Shown here piece after piece: positions 1 to 9,658 of a stretch of DNA of 57,268 nt. The stretch comes from Bacteroidota bacterium (GTDB lineage: Bacteria; Bacteroidota; Bacteroidia; Bacteroidales; F082). The position numbers were made by a program, and so were the translations under genes. The notes beneath the pieces are model-generated. The model was not told where the DNA came from, did no database searches, and saw nothing but the letters and a program-made list of their open reading frames with translations. The stretch covers positions 1 to 57,268 of the forward strand of contig JAERTF010000033.1 in assembly GCA_016845105.1 (NCBI GenBank). The letters are read 5' to 3'. Positions within the stretch are counted from its first letter, which is position 1; the number at the start of each line of letters is the position of its first letter.

Positions 1-59
1 TTCTAAATCAATATATAAGTTTTATTGTAAAGATTTTGGAGAGTTAAATCAACGTTTTT

Positions 60-656
60 ATGTTAATTAGTAATTATTCAGATAAGTACATAGAAGCGGG
101 ATGTGATGAGGCTGGAAGAGGTTGTTTGGCTGGCCCTGTTATTGCAGCAGCTGTTATACTACCAAAAGGATATGAAAATAGTCTTTTAAATGATTCAAAA
201 AAAATAAACGAGAAAACCAGATATAAACTTCGTGAAATAATCGAAAATGATGCACTCGAATGGGCGATTGGATCATATTCTCCTGCCGAAATAGATGATG
301 TAAACATATTAAATGCCTCTTTCTTCTCAATGCATCGTGCATTGGATAAACTAAAACTGAAACCTGAGCTACTATTAATTGATGGAAACAGATTTAAGCA
401 ATATGGCAATGTTAAGCATGAATGCATAGTTAAGGGTGATGGTAAATACATGTCAATTGCTGCAGCTTCAATATTGGCTAAAACATATCGTGATGATTAT
501 ATGAAAAAAATTCATCTATTGCATCCATATTACAATTGGAATAAAAATAAAGGATATCCTACTTTGCAACATAAGATTGCCATACAGGAACATGGTATTA
601 CAGAATTCCATAGAAAAACGTTTAACAACAAATTGCAGTTAAAAATTAATTTCTAA
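60..656 (+). CDS. rnhB: Ribonuclease HII
   Basis: This enzyme cleaves the RNA strand of RNA-DNA hybrids and starts removal of single ribonucleotides misincorporated in DNA. The 198-residue length is normal for the family. The signature DEAGRG lies at residues 16-21. Further conserved acidic positions are Asp108 in LLIDGN and Asp127 in KGDGKY, followed by the SIAAASILAKTYRD block (about 132-145) and GYPTLQHK near the C-terminus. Together these give the usual DEDD metal-binding set. The start is an ATG with only 59 bases of window before it. Its stop overlaps the stop of the convergent tex gene by four bases, so there is no room for a terminator between them. Confidence 0.97.
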   Translation: MLISNYSDKYIEAGCDEAGRGCLAGPVIAAAVILPKGYENSLLNDSKKINEKTRYKLREIIENDALEWAIGSYSPAEIDDVNILNASFFSMHRALDKLKLKPELLLIDGNRFKQYGNVKHECIVKGDGKYMSIAAASILAKTYRDDYMKKIHLLHPYYNWNKNKGYPTLQHKIAIQEHGITEFHRKTFNNKLQLKINF

Positions 657-2791
657 GACTTATATACGTCTTTCATACTTAGCCCTATTCTCTTTCTTTC
701 AATATCTACTTCAATTACTACTACTTCAACCTGTTGATTTATTCGTAGATAATCAGCTGGGTTTGAGACATACTCATTGGCAATTTGGCTTTTATGAAGT
801 AATGCCGATTCATGAATTCCTAAATTAATAAATGCTCCAAATGCCGTAATATTTGTCACTGTTCCATTTAATTTCATACCTGGTGATATATCCGAAATAG
901 TCTTAATATTACTGTCGTATTTAAACGTTACAAATTTCTTTCTTGGGTCGCGACCTGGTTTCTCAAGTTCTTCAAGTATGTCATTAAGAGTAACTATGCC
1001 TATTTTGTCATCAATAAATCTATCAAGATTTAAAGTGGATTTAAGTTCCTTGTCACCGATAAGCTGTTCCAGTTTAACACCTTTATTTCTTGCAATTCTA
1101 TATACAACTTCATAATGTTCAGGATGAACAGCTGTTGAGTCAAGTATATTATCTCCGTTTTTAATTCTTAAAAAACCTGCAGCCTGTTCAAATGCTTTTT
1201 TACCAAGTCCGGGTACTCTTAACAATTCATTACGATTGTTGAAGTTACCGTTGTTATTCCGGTAATCAATAACACTGTATGCAATCTTCGGACCAAGCCC
1301 CGAAACATATGTAAGCAATTCTTTACTTGCTGTATTTAGATCAACACCTACTTTATTTACACAAATTTCAACTGTTGATTGAAGACTTTGTTTTAGTGAT
1401 TTTTGATTTACATCATGCTGGTACTGTCCAACACCAATTGATTTTGGGTCAATCTTTACTAGTTCAGCCAATGGGTCGAGCAGTCGGCGACCAATTGACA
1501 CAGCACCTCGTACGGTTATGTCATATTCGGGAAATTCTTCTCTGGCTGCCGCTGATGCCGAATATACAGAGGCACCATCTTCGTTTACTGATACAGCTAT
1601 AATATCACGTTTAAATTTAATTCGTTCTATTAATATCTCCGTTTCGCGTCCGGCTGTACCATTTCCAATGGCAATGGCTTCAATATTGTGTGAATCAACG
1701 AGATTATTAATCTTTTTCATTGCCATCGTTGTTTCGCGCTGTGGAGGATGAGGATATATTGTGTCGTTATGTAATAATTTCCCGGTTTTATCTAAACAAA
1801 CAAGTTTACATCCTGTGCGAAAACCAGGGTCGATTGCAAGCACTCTTTTTTGCCCAAGTGGTGGAGCCAATAGTAGTTGATTTAGATTATCACCAAAAAC
1901 CTTAATTGAGGTTTCGTCTGCTTTTTCTTTTAGATTAGCCCGAATTTCTGTTTCCAAAGTTGGAAAGATTAAGCGCTTTACAGCATCAATAATTGCTAGC
2001 TTTTTTTGAACTGCACTTGGACCATCCTTTTTTATAAGTCGTGAAGTCAAAAATTGAATAGCAACTTCTTTATCTGGTTCAATTTTAAGTTTTAGGAAAC
2101 CTTCTTTTTCACCCCTATACATAGCTAGAATTCTATGGGAAGGGGCTTTGTTTGCACGTTCCGACCAATCAAACCAAGCATTGTATTTTGCTCCCTCTTC
2201 TTCTTTACCTTTTGAACATTTCGAACTTAGGATGCTTTGTTTCTCAAATTGAGATCGAAGCTTTTGTCTAACCCATTGATATTCGTTTATCCATTCGGCA
2301 ATTATATCTCTTGCCCCGGATAGGGCTTCTTCAATGTCAGTTACATTAAGTTTTTGAGAAACGAATTTAGATGCTGCTTCCTCAATATTGGTTAAGTTTT
2401 CGGACATTATCATTTTTGCAAGAGGTTCTAATCCCTTATCTCGAGCAATTATCGCTCTGGTTTTTCGTTTTGGCTTATATGGAAGATAGATGTCTTCAAC
2501 CTCTGCAATAGTTATGGCCTGGTCAATTTTAATCTTTAATTCAGCGGTCAGTAGATTCAGCTCTTCTAGTAATTTAATAACTGATTTTTTCCTGTCATCA
2601 AGCATTAGAGCACGATCCCAGTCCCTTTTGATTTCTAGCAGTTGAATATCCGTGAGCTCACCTGTGTATTCTTTTCTATATCTGGCTATAAATGGTATTG
2701 TAGCTCCATTACTAAGTAATTCAATTGCTTTATCTATTTGCCATTCAGCAATGTTTAGTGATAGTGCTATTTGTTTTACTGAATTTCTCAA
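653..2791 (-). CDS. tex: Tex family RNA-binding transcription accessory protein
   Basis: Tex proteins are cytoplasmic nucleic-acid-binding factors linked to transcription and RNA metabolism. The 712 residues show the family order: an N-terminal Tex domain (about 1-190, with GATIPFIARYRKEYTG), a YqgF/RNase H-like fold (from about 315, RVLAIDPGFRTG), a helix-hairpin-helix region (about 480-560, VSGLGPKIA and VPGLGKKAFEQ) and a C-terminal S1 domain (about 635-705, GTVTNITAFGAFINLG). The start is odd: no ATG occurs before residue 58, although family homology begins within the first few residues. The likely start is therefore TTG at 2791. That TTG sits inside a TAATTTTG string that also resembles the Bacteroidota -7 promoter element. 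Confidence 0.95.
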   Translation of the reverse strand: MRNSVKQIALSLNIAEWQIDKAIELLSNGATIPFIARYRKEYTGELTDIQLLEIKRDWDRALMLDDRKKSVIKLLEELNLLTAELKIKIDQAITIAEVEDIYLPYKPKRKTRAIIARDKGLEPLAKMIMSENLTNIEEAASKFVSQKLNVTDIEEALSGARDIIAEWINEYQWVRQKLRSQFEKQSILSSKCSKGKEEEGAKYNAWFDWSERANKAPSHRILAMYRGEKEGFLKLKIEPDKEVAIQFLTSRLIKKDGPSAVQKKLAIIDAVKRLIFPTLETEIRANLKEKADETSIKVFGDNLNQLLLAPPLGQKRVLAIDPGFRTGCKLVCLDKTGKLLHNDTIYPHPPQRETTMAMKKINNLVDSHNIEAIAIGNGTAGRETEILIERIKFKRDIIAVSVNEDGASVYSASAAAREEFPEYDITVRGAVSIGRRLLDPLAELVKIDPKSIGVGQYQHDVNQKSLKQSLQSTVEICVNKVGVDLNTASKELLTYVSGLGPKIAYSVIDYRNNNGNFNNRNELLRVPGLGKKAFEQAAGFLRIKNGDNILDSTAVHPEHYEVVYRIARNKGVKLEQLIGDKELKSTLNLDRFIDDKIGIVTLNDILEELEKPGRDPRKKFVTFKYDSNIKTISDISPGMKLNGTVTNITAFGAFINLGIHESALLHKSQIANEYVSNPADYLRINQQVEVVVIEVDIERKRIGLSMKDVYKS

Positions 2792-2840
2792 AATTAATGA
2801 ACTTTAGGCTTGTGAACAGATTGATAAACTACAATAAAAT

Positions 2841-4814
2841 CTATCTGATAAGTGTTACTGTACCAGTATTTTTAATATCAATGCTTGCCTGTATTCCACT
2901 TTCAAAGCTGGTAAAGATCGATGAATATACATAGGTTCCCATTGGTGCTGGTGTACCATTTTGATTCCCGTCCCAACCAACTACAGGATCGTCTGTTTCA
3001 AATACCATTTGGCCCCATCTATCAAAAATCATTAATTGATATTTCGAAATAGCACTTATATCACCTACTACTTTAAAAGATTGATTATCACTAATGGTAC
3101 TAATTGGCTTAAATGCATTGGGATATACTAAACTTGCAAATTTTATTTGAACAGTATCCGAGTTGGTACAACAATTAAAATCAGTAACTGTTGCAATGTA
3201 GGTTCCTTCTTCATTAACATCAAGATATTGATCGGAACTTCCAGTTGGGCTCCATGCATAAATATCCATACCATCACCGGCATCAAGCCTAATGGAGGAC
3301 CCGGTAAGTATATATATAATTTCAGAGCCCTGACCAATATCAATTGAAGGAAGAGGGTTGATAGTTACAGGTTCTGAAAACTCATAGTCATTGCCATCAT
3401 ACGTTTCTATGAGTTTTACATTATATGTTCCATCCATACTAAAAATATGTTTTGGATTCATGGGATCTATTAATATAGTTGTACCTCCCGCGTTATCAAA
3501 ATCCCATGTGGGTATTAAATTTGCAGTGTTTCTGATCACAAAATTTGTTGTGTCATTAAGGCATTGATTTAAATAATAAAAGTGGGGTATATCTAAAAAG
3601 CTTGAAACGAAATCCGGGAATCCAGCTTGGGTACCCGCGCCATTCAAAAACATGCCATTATTATTTGTATAGTTTAGCTCGTTAAAGTTACATGCTAAAC
3701 CAGGTCTATTCGGATTGTTAATTACACTCAAATTAGGCAATTGTACGCCGCTTTCTTTTGTTTTCGAAACATAAACCTTACCATCTGCACCAAGTTGTAA
3801 ACCTTGCATCGTACTATCTAAAGTGGTTCCTGCATAAGCAAACTTATTTATAACTGTTGGGTTCGCAAATGGTTGATTCGACATCAAATTAAATTGTATT
3901 AAGTAACTTGTGTCGCTACTAACTGGTGATGTTGAGATATATAGTTTTGTGTTGTCTGGCGAAAATTCAACACCATATGGGTAATATAAGTATCCAGGGT
4001 TACTTGTAATAGGGTTGCTAACAGAACCTGTAGAATTGTCGAAATCAAGTATTTCTACTATCCCGTCAATGGGAAGTGAAAGCGCAATTTTTGAGCCATT
4101 TGGTGATGCTTTCATATATCCAACCTGGTTACTAACATCTCCTGTTTGAGCATATCCAATGGTGCTTTCGATTGGGGAGGATATAATACCAGATGTATCA
4201 ACTTGAAAAGCATAGAACTTGTTCCCTTTGTTTTGTCCAAAACCGTGTAATACAATCCAATAATCATTATTGTTTTGATGCTTTACAGCACATATTGTTT
4301 TTGAGTTTTCGCTTAGTAGTAGATTATTTTTTGATTCAACTTGACCCAGACTATTATTGGTAAAGTCAACAACTGAATAATTAATTCCCTTGGTTTTTAT
4401 CTGTGGTATGTAAATATTTGTAGTTATTATAAAGTATTTATAACTATTGCCAGGATGTGGAACTATTATTGAGGATTGACCTTGATATTTGCTTCCTGAT
4501 AATCCAGTACCATTTTGCATAATATTATAGCTTTTGTCCCATACAGTTTCACCATTTGTAAAAAATAACAAATTTCCATCTGCATCTGAAATAGATGAAG
4601 ACCCAAATGGAATACCATAGTTCAATGAAGTAGGTATAATATCAGGAGGACTATTAGTAAAGTCTATCCTGGCATTAACACCAAAAATCCACGTATCCGC
4701 CATATGTGGGACAATATAGTTGCATGAATTATTTTGTGAGAATATAGTAGAACTTGAAATTATTATAGTAGCAATAATTATAGCCAATTTATTTGGCGAA
4801 AGGATTTTTTTCAT
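2841..4814 (-). CDS. Secreted beta-propeller-like protein with gliding-motility-associated (T9SS type B) C-terminus
   Basis: A 657-residue exported protein of unknown substrate. It begins with a signal peptide (MKKILSPNKLAIIIATIIISSSTIFSQ). Residues about 40-400 carry repeated strands of WD/lactonase style (SPNGSKIALSLP, FSPDNTKLYISTS, LGADGKVYVSK), which suggests a beta-propeller. A PKD-like segment follows (WDFDNAGG...HIFSMDGTYNVKLIE). The last roughly 90 residues match the gliding-motility-associated C-terminal domain: YPNAFKP near its start, then FDRWGQMVFETDD, GWDGNQNG and APMGTYVY. This tail directs export by the type IX secretion system and usually surface retention. It lies 44 bases downstream of another T9SS cargo gene in the same direction, so the pair may be co-transcribed. 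Confidence 0.85.
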   Translation of the reverse strand: MKKILSPNKLAIIIATIIISSSTIFSQNNSCNYIVPHMADTWIFGVNARIDFTNSPPDIIPTSLNYGIPFGSSSISDADGNLLFFTNGETVWDKSYNIMQNGTGLSGSKYQGQSSIIVPHPGNSYKYFIITTNIYIPQIKTKGINYSVVDFTNNSLGQVESKNNLLLSENSKTICAVKHQNNNDYWIVLHGFGQNKGNKFYAFQVDTSGIISSPIESTIGYAQTGDVSNQVGYMKASPNGSKIALSLPIDGIVEILDFDNSTGSVSNPITSNPGYLYYPYGVEFSPDNTKLYISTSPVSSDTSYLIQFNLMSNQPFANPTVINKFAYAGTTLDSTMQGLQLGADGKVYVSKTKESGVQLPNLSVINNPNRPGLACNFNELNYTNNNGMFLNGAGTQAGFPDFVSSFLDIPHFYYLNQCLNDTTNFVIRNTANLIPTWDFDNAGGTTILIDPMNPKHIFSMDGTYNVKLIETYDGNDYEFSEPVTINPLPSIDIGQGSEIIYILTGSSIRLDAGDGMDIYAWSPTGSSDQYLDVNEEGTYIATVTDFNCCTNSDTVQIKFASLVYPNAFKPISTISDNQSFKVVGDISAISKYQLMIFDRWGQMVFETDDPVVGWDGNQNGTPAPMGTYVYSSIFTSFESGIQASIDIKNTGTVTLIR

Positions 4815-4858
4815 TGGTTTTGGTAGAATGATTTGTAAAAAATGCTATTTATACTATT

Positions 4859-7408
4859 CTAATTTTTTATTATTCGATTGTTAAATATGCCATTTTCATG
4901 GGATACACTAATCATGTAAACTCCCTTTGGTAAAGTTTTTAAAGAAATGCTTTTTGAGTAGTTGCTGCCAGGTAATATATCCTCTTCATGTTGCCAAATT
5001 ATTCGTCCTGTGATATTTGATAATGAAATTGATATTAGTCCGTCGAGGTCTGATATAACAACTTTTGTAAATTCAGTTGCGGGGTTGGGCATAATTGACA
5101 CATTTCTAGATATTCCTCCATTTTCATCAATTCCAATGCTACATTCATCGAAATCGAATATAATTGTAATTGTATCCTGACCAGCACAACCAGTTACAGG
5201 GTTTTCTGCCAAAGCCCAGTACGAATCAATTACAATCCAACTACCATTTGTTGAGGCAGAAATTGATTTAGAGGTTGCTGATGTTGACCATAAATAATTC
5301 ATTAACGGAGGATTAATCGGATCACCGGCATCCAACAATACCGAATCCCTAACGCATACTTTTATGGTATCAGAGCTAGATCCCCATAAGTTTGAACCGG
5401 CAGGTACAAGGTCAACAACTGGTGTATGATTAACAACAATTGTTATATCGCTTGATACTGTTTTAAAGGTATCATTAACCTCAACTGTATAGGTTGTTGT
5501 TTCCCAGGGACTAACCGAGGGAGATTCTTCCGTAGAATTGAAACTAGCCCCATCTGTCCACAAATATGTATATGTTCCTCCACCTCCAAAGGCATTTGGA
5601 AATAATTGTACTTCTTCACCTTGACAAATAACATTGTTTTGGGCAGATGAAGTAGGGAAAACACTAAGTACATCACCTCCTAGTAAAACAAACATATTGT
5701 CAGGAACACTTATACAACCATTAGCGTCATTAACTTGTAAAGTAAACTCTGTACTAACATCTAAAACAACTGTTTGAGGATGTAGGGCTGTGGGATTTAA
5801 TAAAGAATTAACGGGAGTCCATAGGTAAGAAAAATCACCTGTACCACTACTTGCTGAAGAACCGTTTAGGGTTGTTGAGGTTCCAACTGTGATCGGGATA
5901 TCAACACCAGCATTACCAATTGGACGTGGTTTAACAACCACTTGAACTGAAGCCTGTACTGTATTTTGTCCATCGAAAACCGAAACCATATATGTTGTGG
6001 TTACCTGGGGATAATCTGATGGTTCTTTTATATCTGCAGTAAATCCAGGTGGGTCTGATGTCCAGGAGTATGTATTGTTGCCTGATCCACCTGAAGGTAA
6101 GGCATTTAAGTTTACGATATCATCCTGGCAAATTATTGTAGGACTTGCTGTAGCTGATACTCCCAATGCACCCCCTGTAACTATAACAGTCATGCTGTCG
6201 GCGCTATTGCACCCTGAACTTGCATCAGTAACATTTAGTTTAAAGACGGTTGTTGCCGATAATGGAATTGTAGTAGGATCAACAATACTTGGATCAACTA
6301 GTTTATTCTCTGGTTCCCACAATAGGTCATATCCACCTGTACCTCCACTAACATCTCCATCTAATTGAGTATCCCATCCATTTGGAATAGTGATGTCTAC
6401 TCCAGCATCTACAGTTGCTGCACTATATACAGTTACTGTTTTTGTCTCAGATCGAGGGCATTGCATAAACCCGGTGTATGTTGTAAGTGTTACACTGTAG
6501 TCACCAACATCTCCATAAACATGATTTTGATCTTGACCAACCCCTTGTTGTCCATCACCAAATTCCCAATTCCAGGTTGTTATAGATGATGAAGTAGGTT
6601 CGATTGTTGATTCATCAACAAAAAATGTGGTGTCTCCAAAACATGCATTGTTAAAACTAAAATCAGGGTCAGTAAGCGCGTTTATTGCTACCGTAGTCTC
6701 CACAGGGTCACTAGGGCTTCCATTTACAGTAATAATAAGTTCATATGTTCCTGCATTTTCCATACCCACATCCCATATTACAGGGTTTTGTTCGTTTGAT
6801 GTAAACCCAGCAGGTCCAGTCCAGTCGTAAGTTGCATTATTTACAAAATCAGCATACAACTCGAGGTTATCATGAATACATAATGGCCCATTATTTGAAA
6901 CAGGAGGTGGCACAATGGTACAATCAGTTTCACCTGAGCCTGAAGTTTTTTGAAATGTAATATCGCATGCCTGATTTGAATAGTTAGTAATTAAAAGAAT
7001 ATAGTATTCTTCAACCTGTCCGTTTGGTATGTAGCAATTTTCTGTTGGGTTTGGAGAATAGCTGCAGTCAACTATCATATTGTTTGTTAATGATGAAGCA
7101 CATGGGTCATATGGATCGGTAAAAGGTCCCCAGCATATGAAGTCAATGTCTTTTAAGGGAACCGTCGACATATAGATATTAATATTACCTGCAACAGCAA
7201 TTTTCATATGATACCAGGCCGGATTTGGTTGAGTTACCAAACATCCATAATTGGGACCTGATTGGGCGGTACCTGTATTTACTCCTGCAGGAAAAGTATA
7301 TATGCTAGATGTGCAAAATGGATCCGATATTTCACATGTACCGGCTTGTCCAAAGATATTATTACTAATAAGAATAATTAACGTTAGTAAGAATGCTACT
7401 TTCTTCAT
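4859..7408 (-). CDS. Secreted PKD-repeat protein with T9SS type A sorting domain
   Basis: An 849-residue surface or secreted protein. It has a signal peptide (MKKVAFLLTLIILISNNIFGQ), an N-terminal region about 150 residues long rich in Cys and aromatic residues, then Ig-like and PKD repeats (for example WNWEFGDGQQGVGQDQNHVYGD). Further beta-sandwich repeats each carry a TYxWTSDP- or YLWTP-like core and end in a TTYTVxVND strand. The last roughly 80 residues are a type A T9SS sorting domain: MPNPATEFTKV, then SNITGRIIW, LPKGVYMISV and a basic end (NNRIIKN). There is no recognisable enzyme domain, so adhesion or scaffolding is likely but unproven. It precedes the type B cargo gene in transcription order. 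Confidence 0.85.
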   Translation of the reverse strand: MKKVAFLLTLIILISNNIFGQAGTCEISDPFCTSSIYTFPAGVNTGTAQSGPNYGCLVTQPNPAWYHMKIAVAGNINIYMSTVPLKDIDFICWGPFTDPYDPCASSLTNNMIVDCSYSPNPTENCYIPNGQVEEYYILLITNYSNQACDITFQKTSGSGETDCTIVPPPVSNNGPLCIHDNLELYADFVNNATYDWTGPAGFTSNEQNPVIWDVGMENAGTYELIITVNGSPSDPVETTVAINALTDPDFSFNNACFGDTTFFVDESTIEPTSSSITTWNWEFGDGQQGVGQDQNHVYGDVGDYSVTLTTYTGFMQCPRSETKTVTVYSAATVDAGVDITIPNGWDTQLDGDVSGGTGGYDLLWEPENKLVDPSIVDPTTIPLSATTVFKLNVTDASSGCNSADSMTVIVTGGALGVSATASPTIICQDDIVNLNALPSGGSGNNTYSWTSDPPGFTADIKEPSDYPQVTTTYMVSVFDGQNTVQASVQVVVKPRPIGNAGVDIPITVGTSTTLNGSSASSGTGDFSYLWTPVNSLLNPTALHPQTVVLDVSTEFTLQVNDANGCISVPDNMFVLLGGDVLSVFPTSSAQNNVICQGEEVQLFPNAFGGGGTYTYLWTDGASFNSTEESPSVSPWETTTYTVEVNDTFKTVSSDITIVVNHTPVVDLVPAGSNLWGSSSDTIKVCVRDSVLLDAGDPINPPLMNYLWSTSATSKSISASTNGSWIVIDSYWALAENPVTGCAGQDTITIIFDFDECSIGIDENGGISRNVSIMPNPATEFTKVVISDLDGLISISLSNITGRIIWQHEEDILPGSNYSKSISLKTLPKGVYMISVSHENGIFNNRIIKN

Positions 7409-7435
7409 AGTTATTATTATGTGGTAGTTGAAACC

Positions 7436-7915
7436 TTATTTTTTTGATTTGTCGTGCTGAATTAACCAAAGTCTTATTTGCTCTTCATTAAGTTTACTTA
7501 ATTCATTGGTTGCTGTGATTAGAAAATCATCGAATGTTTGATTAATTTCTTCTGCTGATTTGTTAAGAGTATTATTTACCAGAAAGAAATAATACTCATT
7601 AGTATTATCTTTTCCAATACTTACGATCGCTTTGTCTCCATAACACAATTCAAGAATCCTGAATTCCAAATATTTAGAATTTAATTTCGCTATATCAATT
7701 GCGAAGTATGTATTCTTCGAATCTTCATAAATTTGAGCACTGTACTTGTCATTAAAATTTGTTGACTTAGATTTATTACTAAGTTCGGCATTCTGTATAT
7801 TGTTTTCATTACCAATATATTTGCTGTTTTGAGAAGCCAGTAATAAAGGACTTAAAACAACAAAAACAAATATAAACGCTGCAAAATACTCAATAATCTT
7901 TTTGTGAGTAACCAT
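7436..7915 (-). CDS. Small exported or membrane-anchored protein of unknown function
   Basis: I do not recognise this protein. From the ATG at 7915 it has 159 residues. A TTG 24 bases upstream is also in frame, but the ATG places the hydrophobic segment (IIEYFAAFIFVFVVLSPLLLA) right after a short basic start, as expected for a signal peptide or anchor. The remainder is polar, with SAQIYEDSKNTYFAIDIAKLNSKYLEFRILELCYGDKAIVSI resembling a beta-rich domain, then a C-terminal helical part (SAEEINQTFDDFLITATNELSKLNEEQ). It lies 27 bases upstream of the T9SS cargo gene at 4859-7408, on the same strand. Confidence 0.6.
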   Translation of the reverse strand: MVTHKKIIEYFAAFIFVFVVLSPLLLASQNSKYIGNENNIQNAELSNKSKSTNFNDKYSAQIYEDSKNTYFAIDIAKLNSKYLEFRILELCYGDKAIVSIGKDNTNEYYFFLVNNTLNKSAEEINQTFDDFLITATNELSKLNEEQIRLWLIQHDKSKK

Positions 7916-7997
7916 AATAGATACAAATAAAATTGTCAATTAATAGGCCGCTAAAATACATTTTTTAGTATAATTATTCAATGTTTTTAGGAGCTAT

Positions 7998-8032
7998 CTC
8001 AAATTGAAATATAATCCTTAGCTTAATTTGAG
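7998..8032. other. Inverted repeat in intergenic region
   Basis: Arms CTCAAATT (7998-8005) and AATTTGAG (8025-8032) are perfect and flank a 19-base spacer. The repeat lies between the stop of the hybrid kinase at 8089 and the small exported protein gene. There is no clear T-tract on the minus strand, so it may be a weak terminator, an RNA hairpin or chance in AT-rich DNA. Confidence 0.3.
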
Positions 8033-8088
8033 TGGGAAGCTGAATCAAAAAATGTATTAAAAAAGAAACAAATAACTATTTCCATTAG

Positions 8089-9654
8089 TTACATTCTTGA
8101 TATAGCATCTTGGATGTCTTTTATCTTAAATGGCTTTGCCAAGAAATCATTCATGCCAACTTCAAAACACTTTTCTTTATCCTCTTTTAGTGCATTAGCA
8201 GTTAATGCTATAATGTAAACCGGTTGTTTCCTCTCATCATGTTCCCATTCTCTAATTTCTTTAACAGCAGTAAAACCATCCATTACCGGCATTTGAATGT
8301 CCATAAGAATCAAATCATAAGAATTGGATTTATTCATATCAACTCCTATTTTACCATTATTTGCAACCGAAACATTATGCCCAAGTTGCTTGATTATAGC
8401 AGAAGCAACTTTTTGATTTATCAAGTTATCCTCAACCAAAAGAACGTTAAAGGCGGCAGCATTATTTTTTTTATCCTGGAGTATTTCTTGTTTACTGGGT
8501 TCTTCTTTTTCTTGTTTGTCAAATAGTACTTTAAACCAAAATGTAGAACCAACATTAGGTTCACTTTTAACACCAATTTGACCATCCATTAGTTCAACAA
8601 GATTTTTCGAGATTGCCAAACCAAGTCCGGTTCCTCCATATTCACGTTGAGTAGTTTGGTTAACCTGACTAAATAACTTGAATAATTTACCCATGTCTTC
8701 TTCGGGGATACCTATTCCCGTATCAATTACTTCAAATTTGATTTGGTGTTTGTTTCTAATCTCTTTGAGTTGGTTAATGTTTATGGTAATACTTCCTTTT
8801 TTCGTAAATTTAACGGCATTGTTTGCCAAATTTAATAATACTTGCTTCAGGCGCATTGGATCCCCGACAACCATTTGTGGGACAGACTTATCAATATTAA
8901 GATAAAGCTTATTTTCTAGGTCGCTGGCCTTAACTTCAAGTAATGATATTGTTTCGCTTGCAACCTTGTGAATGTCGAATACAATATTCTCCAATTTTAT
9001 TTGACCAGCTTCAATCTTTGAAATGTCGAGTATATCATTAATAATCAGTAGTAGGTTGTTTCCCGAAACTGACATTATATTTACCAAATCGATTTGTTCT
9101 TGGGTTAAACTTGTTTGCTTTAATAATTCGGATACACCAATTATACCGTTCATTGGTGTTCTAATTTCATGTGACATGGTAGCCAGAAACAATGACTTAA
9201 GTAAATCCTTTTTCTCCGCTTTCTCTTTGGCAATTACTAATTCTTTATTGGTTACTTCAAGTAATTTCTTTTGATTGTATAAGTCCAGAAACACACGTAC
9301 TTTCCCTTGCAATATTGCAGGAACAATTGGTTTGGAAATAAAGTCGACAGCGCCAGTTTCGATGCCTTTTAATATATATTGTTCTTCCTTATAAATTGCA
9401 GATACAAATATTACAGGGAAATATTTTATTGATGGGTCATTATGTATAAGTTCAACTGTTTCAAATCCATCCATATCTGGCATTTGAACATCAATAATAC
9501 CTATGGCAAACTCATGCTTAAGGGTAAGACCCAATGCTTCATTTCCTGAAAGTGCTCTAACAAATTCGACATCTAAACCCTTCAGAACTACTTCAAGCGC
9601 AACGAGGTTTTCCCTTTTATCGTCAACAATTAGGATTTTTGGCTTTGGTGGCAT
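8089..9654 (-). CDS. Hybrid sensor kinase REC-HisKA-HATPase-REC
   Basis: A cytoplasmic phosphorelay protein of 521 residues with no sensor or membrane domain. An N-terminal receiver (1-125, Asp55 in IIDVQMPDMDG) is followed by a short coiled coil. HisKA has phospho-accepting His162 in [10 protein letters not shown]. The HATPase domain has NLANNAVKF (275-283), DTGIGIP (311-317) and GGTGLGL (340-346). A second receiver follows (about 402-521, Asp452 in MDIQMPVMDG). Input must arrive by phosphotransfer to the first receiver. The gene begins four bases after the stop of the large Cache/HAMP hybrid kinase, so the two are very probably co-transcribed and work together. Confidence 0.95.
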   Translation of the reverse strand: MPPKPKILIVDDKRENLVALEVVLKGLDVEFVRALSGNEALGLTLKHEFAIGIIDVQMPDMDGFETVELIHNDPSIKYFPVIFVSAIYKEEQYILKGIETGAVDFISKPIVPAILQGKVRVFLDLYNQKKLLEVTNKELVIAKEKAEKKDLLKSLFLATMSHEIRTPMNGIIGVSELLKQTSLTQEQIDLVNIMSVSGNNLLLIINDILDISKIEAGQIKLENIVFDIHKVASETISLLEVKASDLENKLYLNIDKSVPQMVVGDPMRLKQVLLNLANNAVKFTKKGSITININQLKEIRNKHQIKFEVIDTGIGIPEEDMGKLFKLFSQVNQTTQREYGGTGLGLAISKNLVELMDGQIGVKSEPNVGSTFWFKVLFDKQEKEEPSKQEILQDKKNNAAAFNVLLVEDNLINQKVASAIIKQLGHNVSVANNGKIGVDMNKSNSYDLILMDIQMPVMDGFTAVKEIREWEHDERKQPVYIIALTANALKEDKEKCFEVGMNDFLAKPFKIKDIQDAISRM

Positions 9655-9658
9655 TTAT

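Noticed and set aside
74-451. Open frames opposite or out of frame with larger genes (for example opposite rnhB, and opposite the kinases)
   Set aside because: They lie wholly inside well-supported genes, have low-complexity Ser/Phe-rich translations and match no family.
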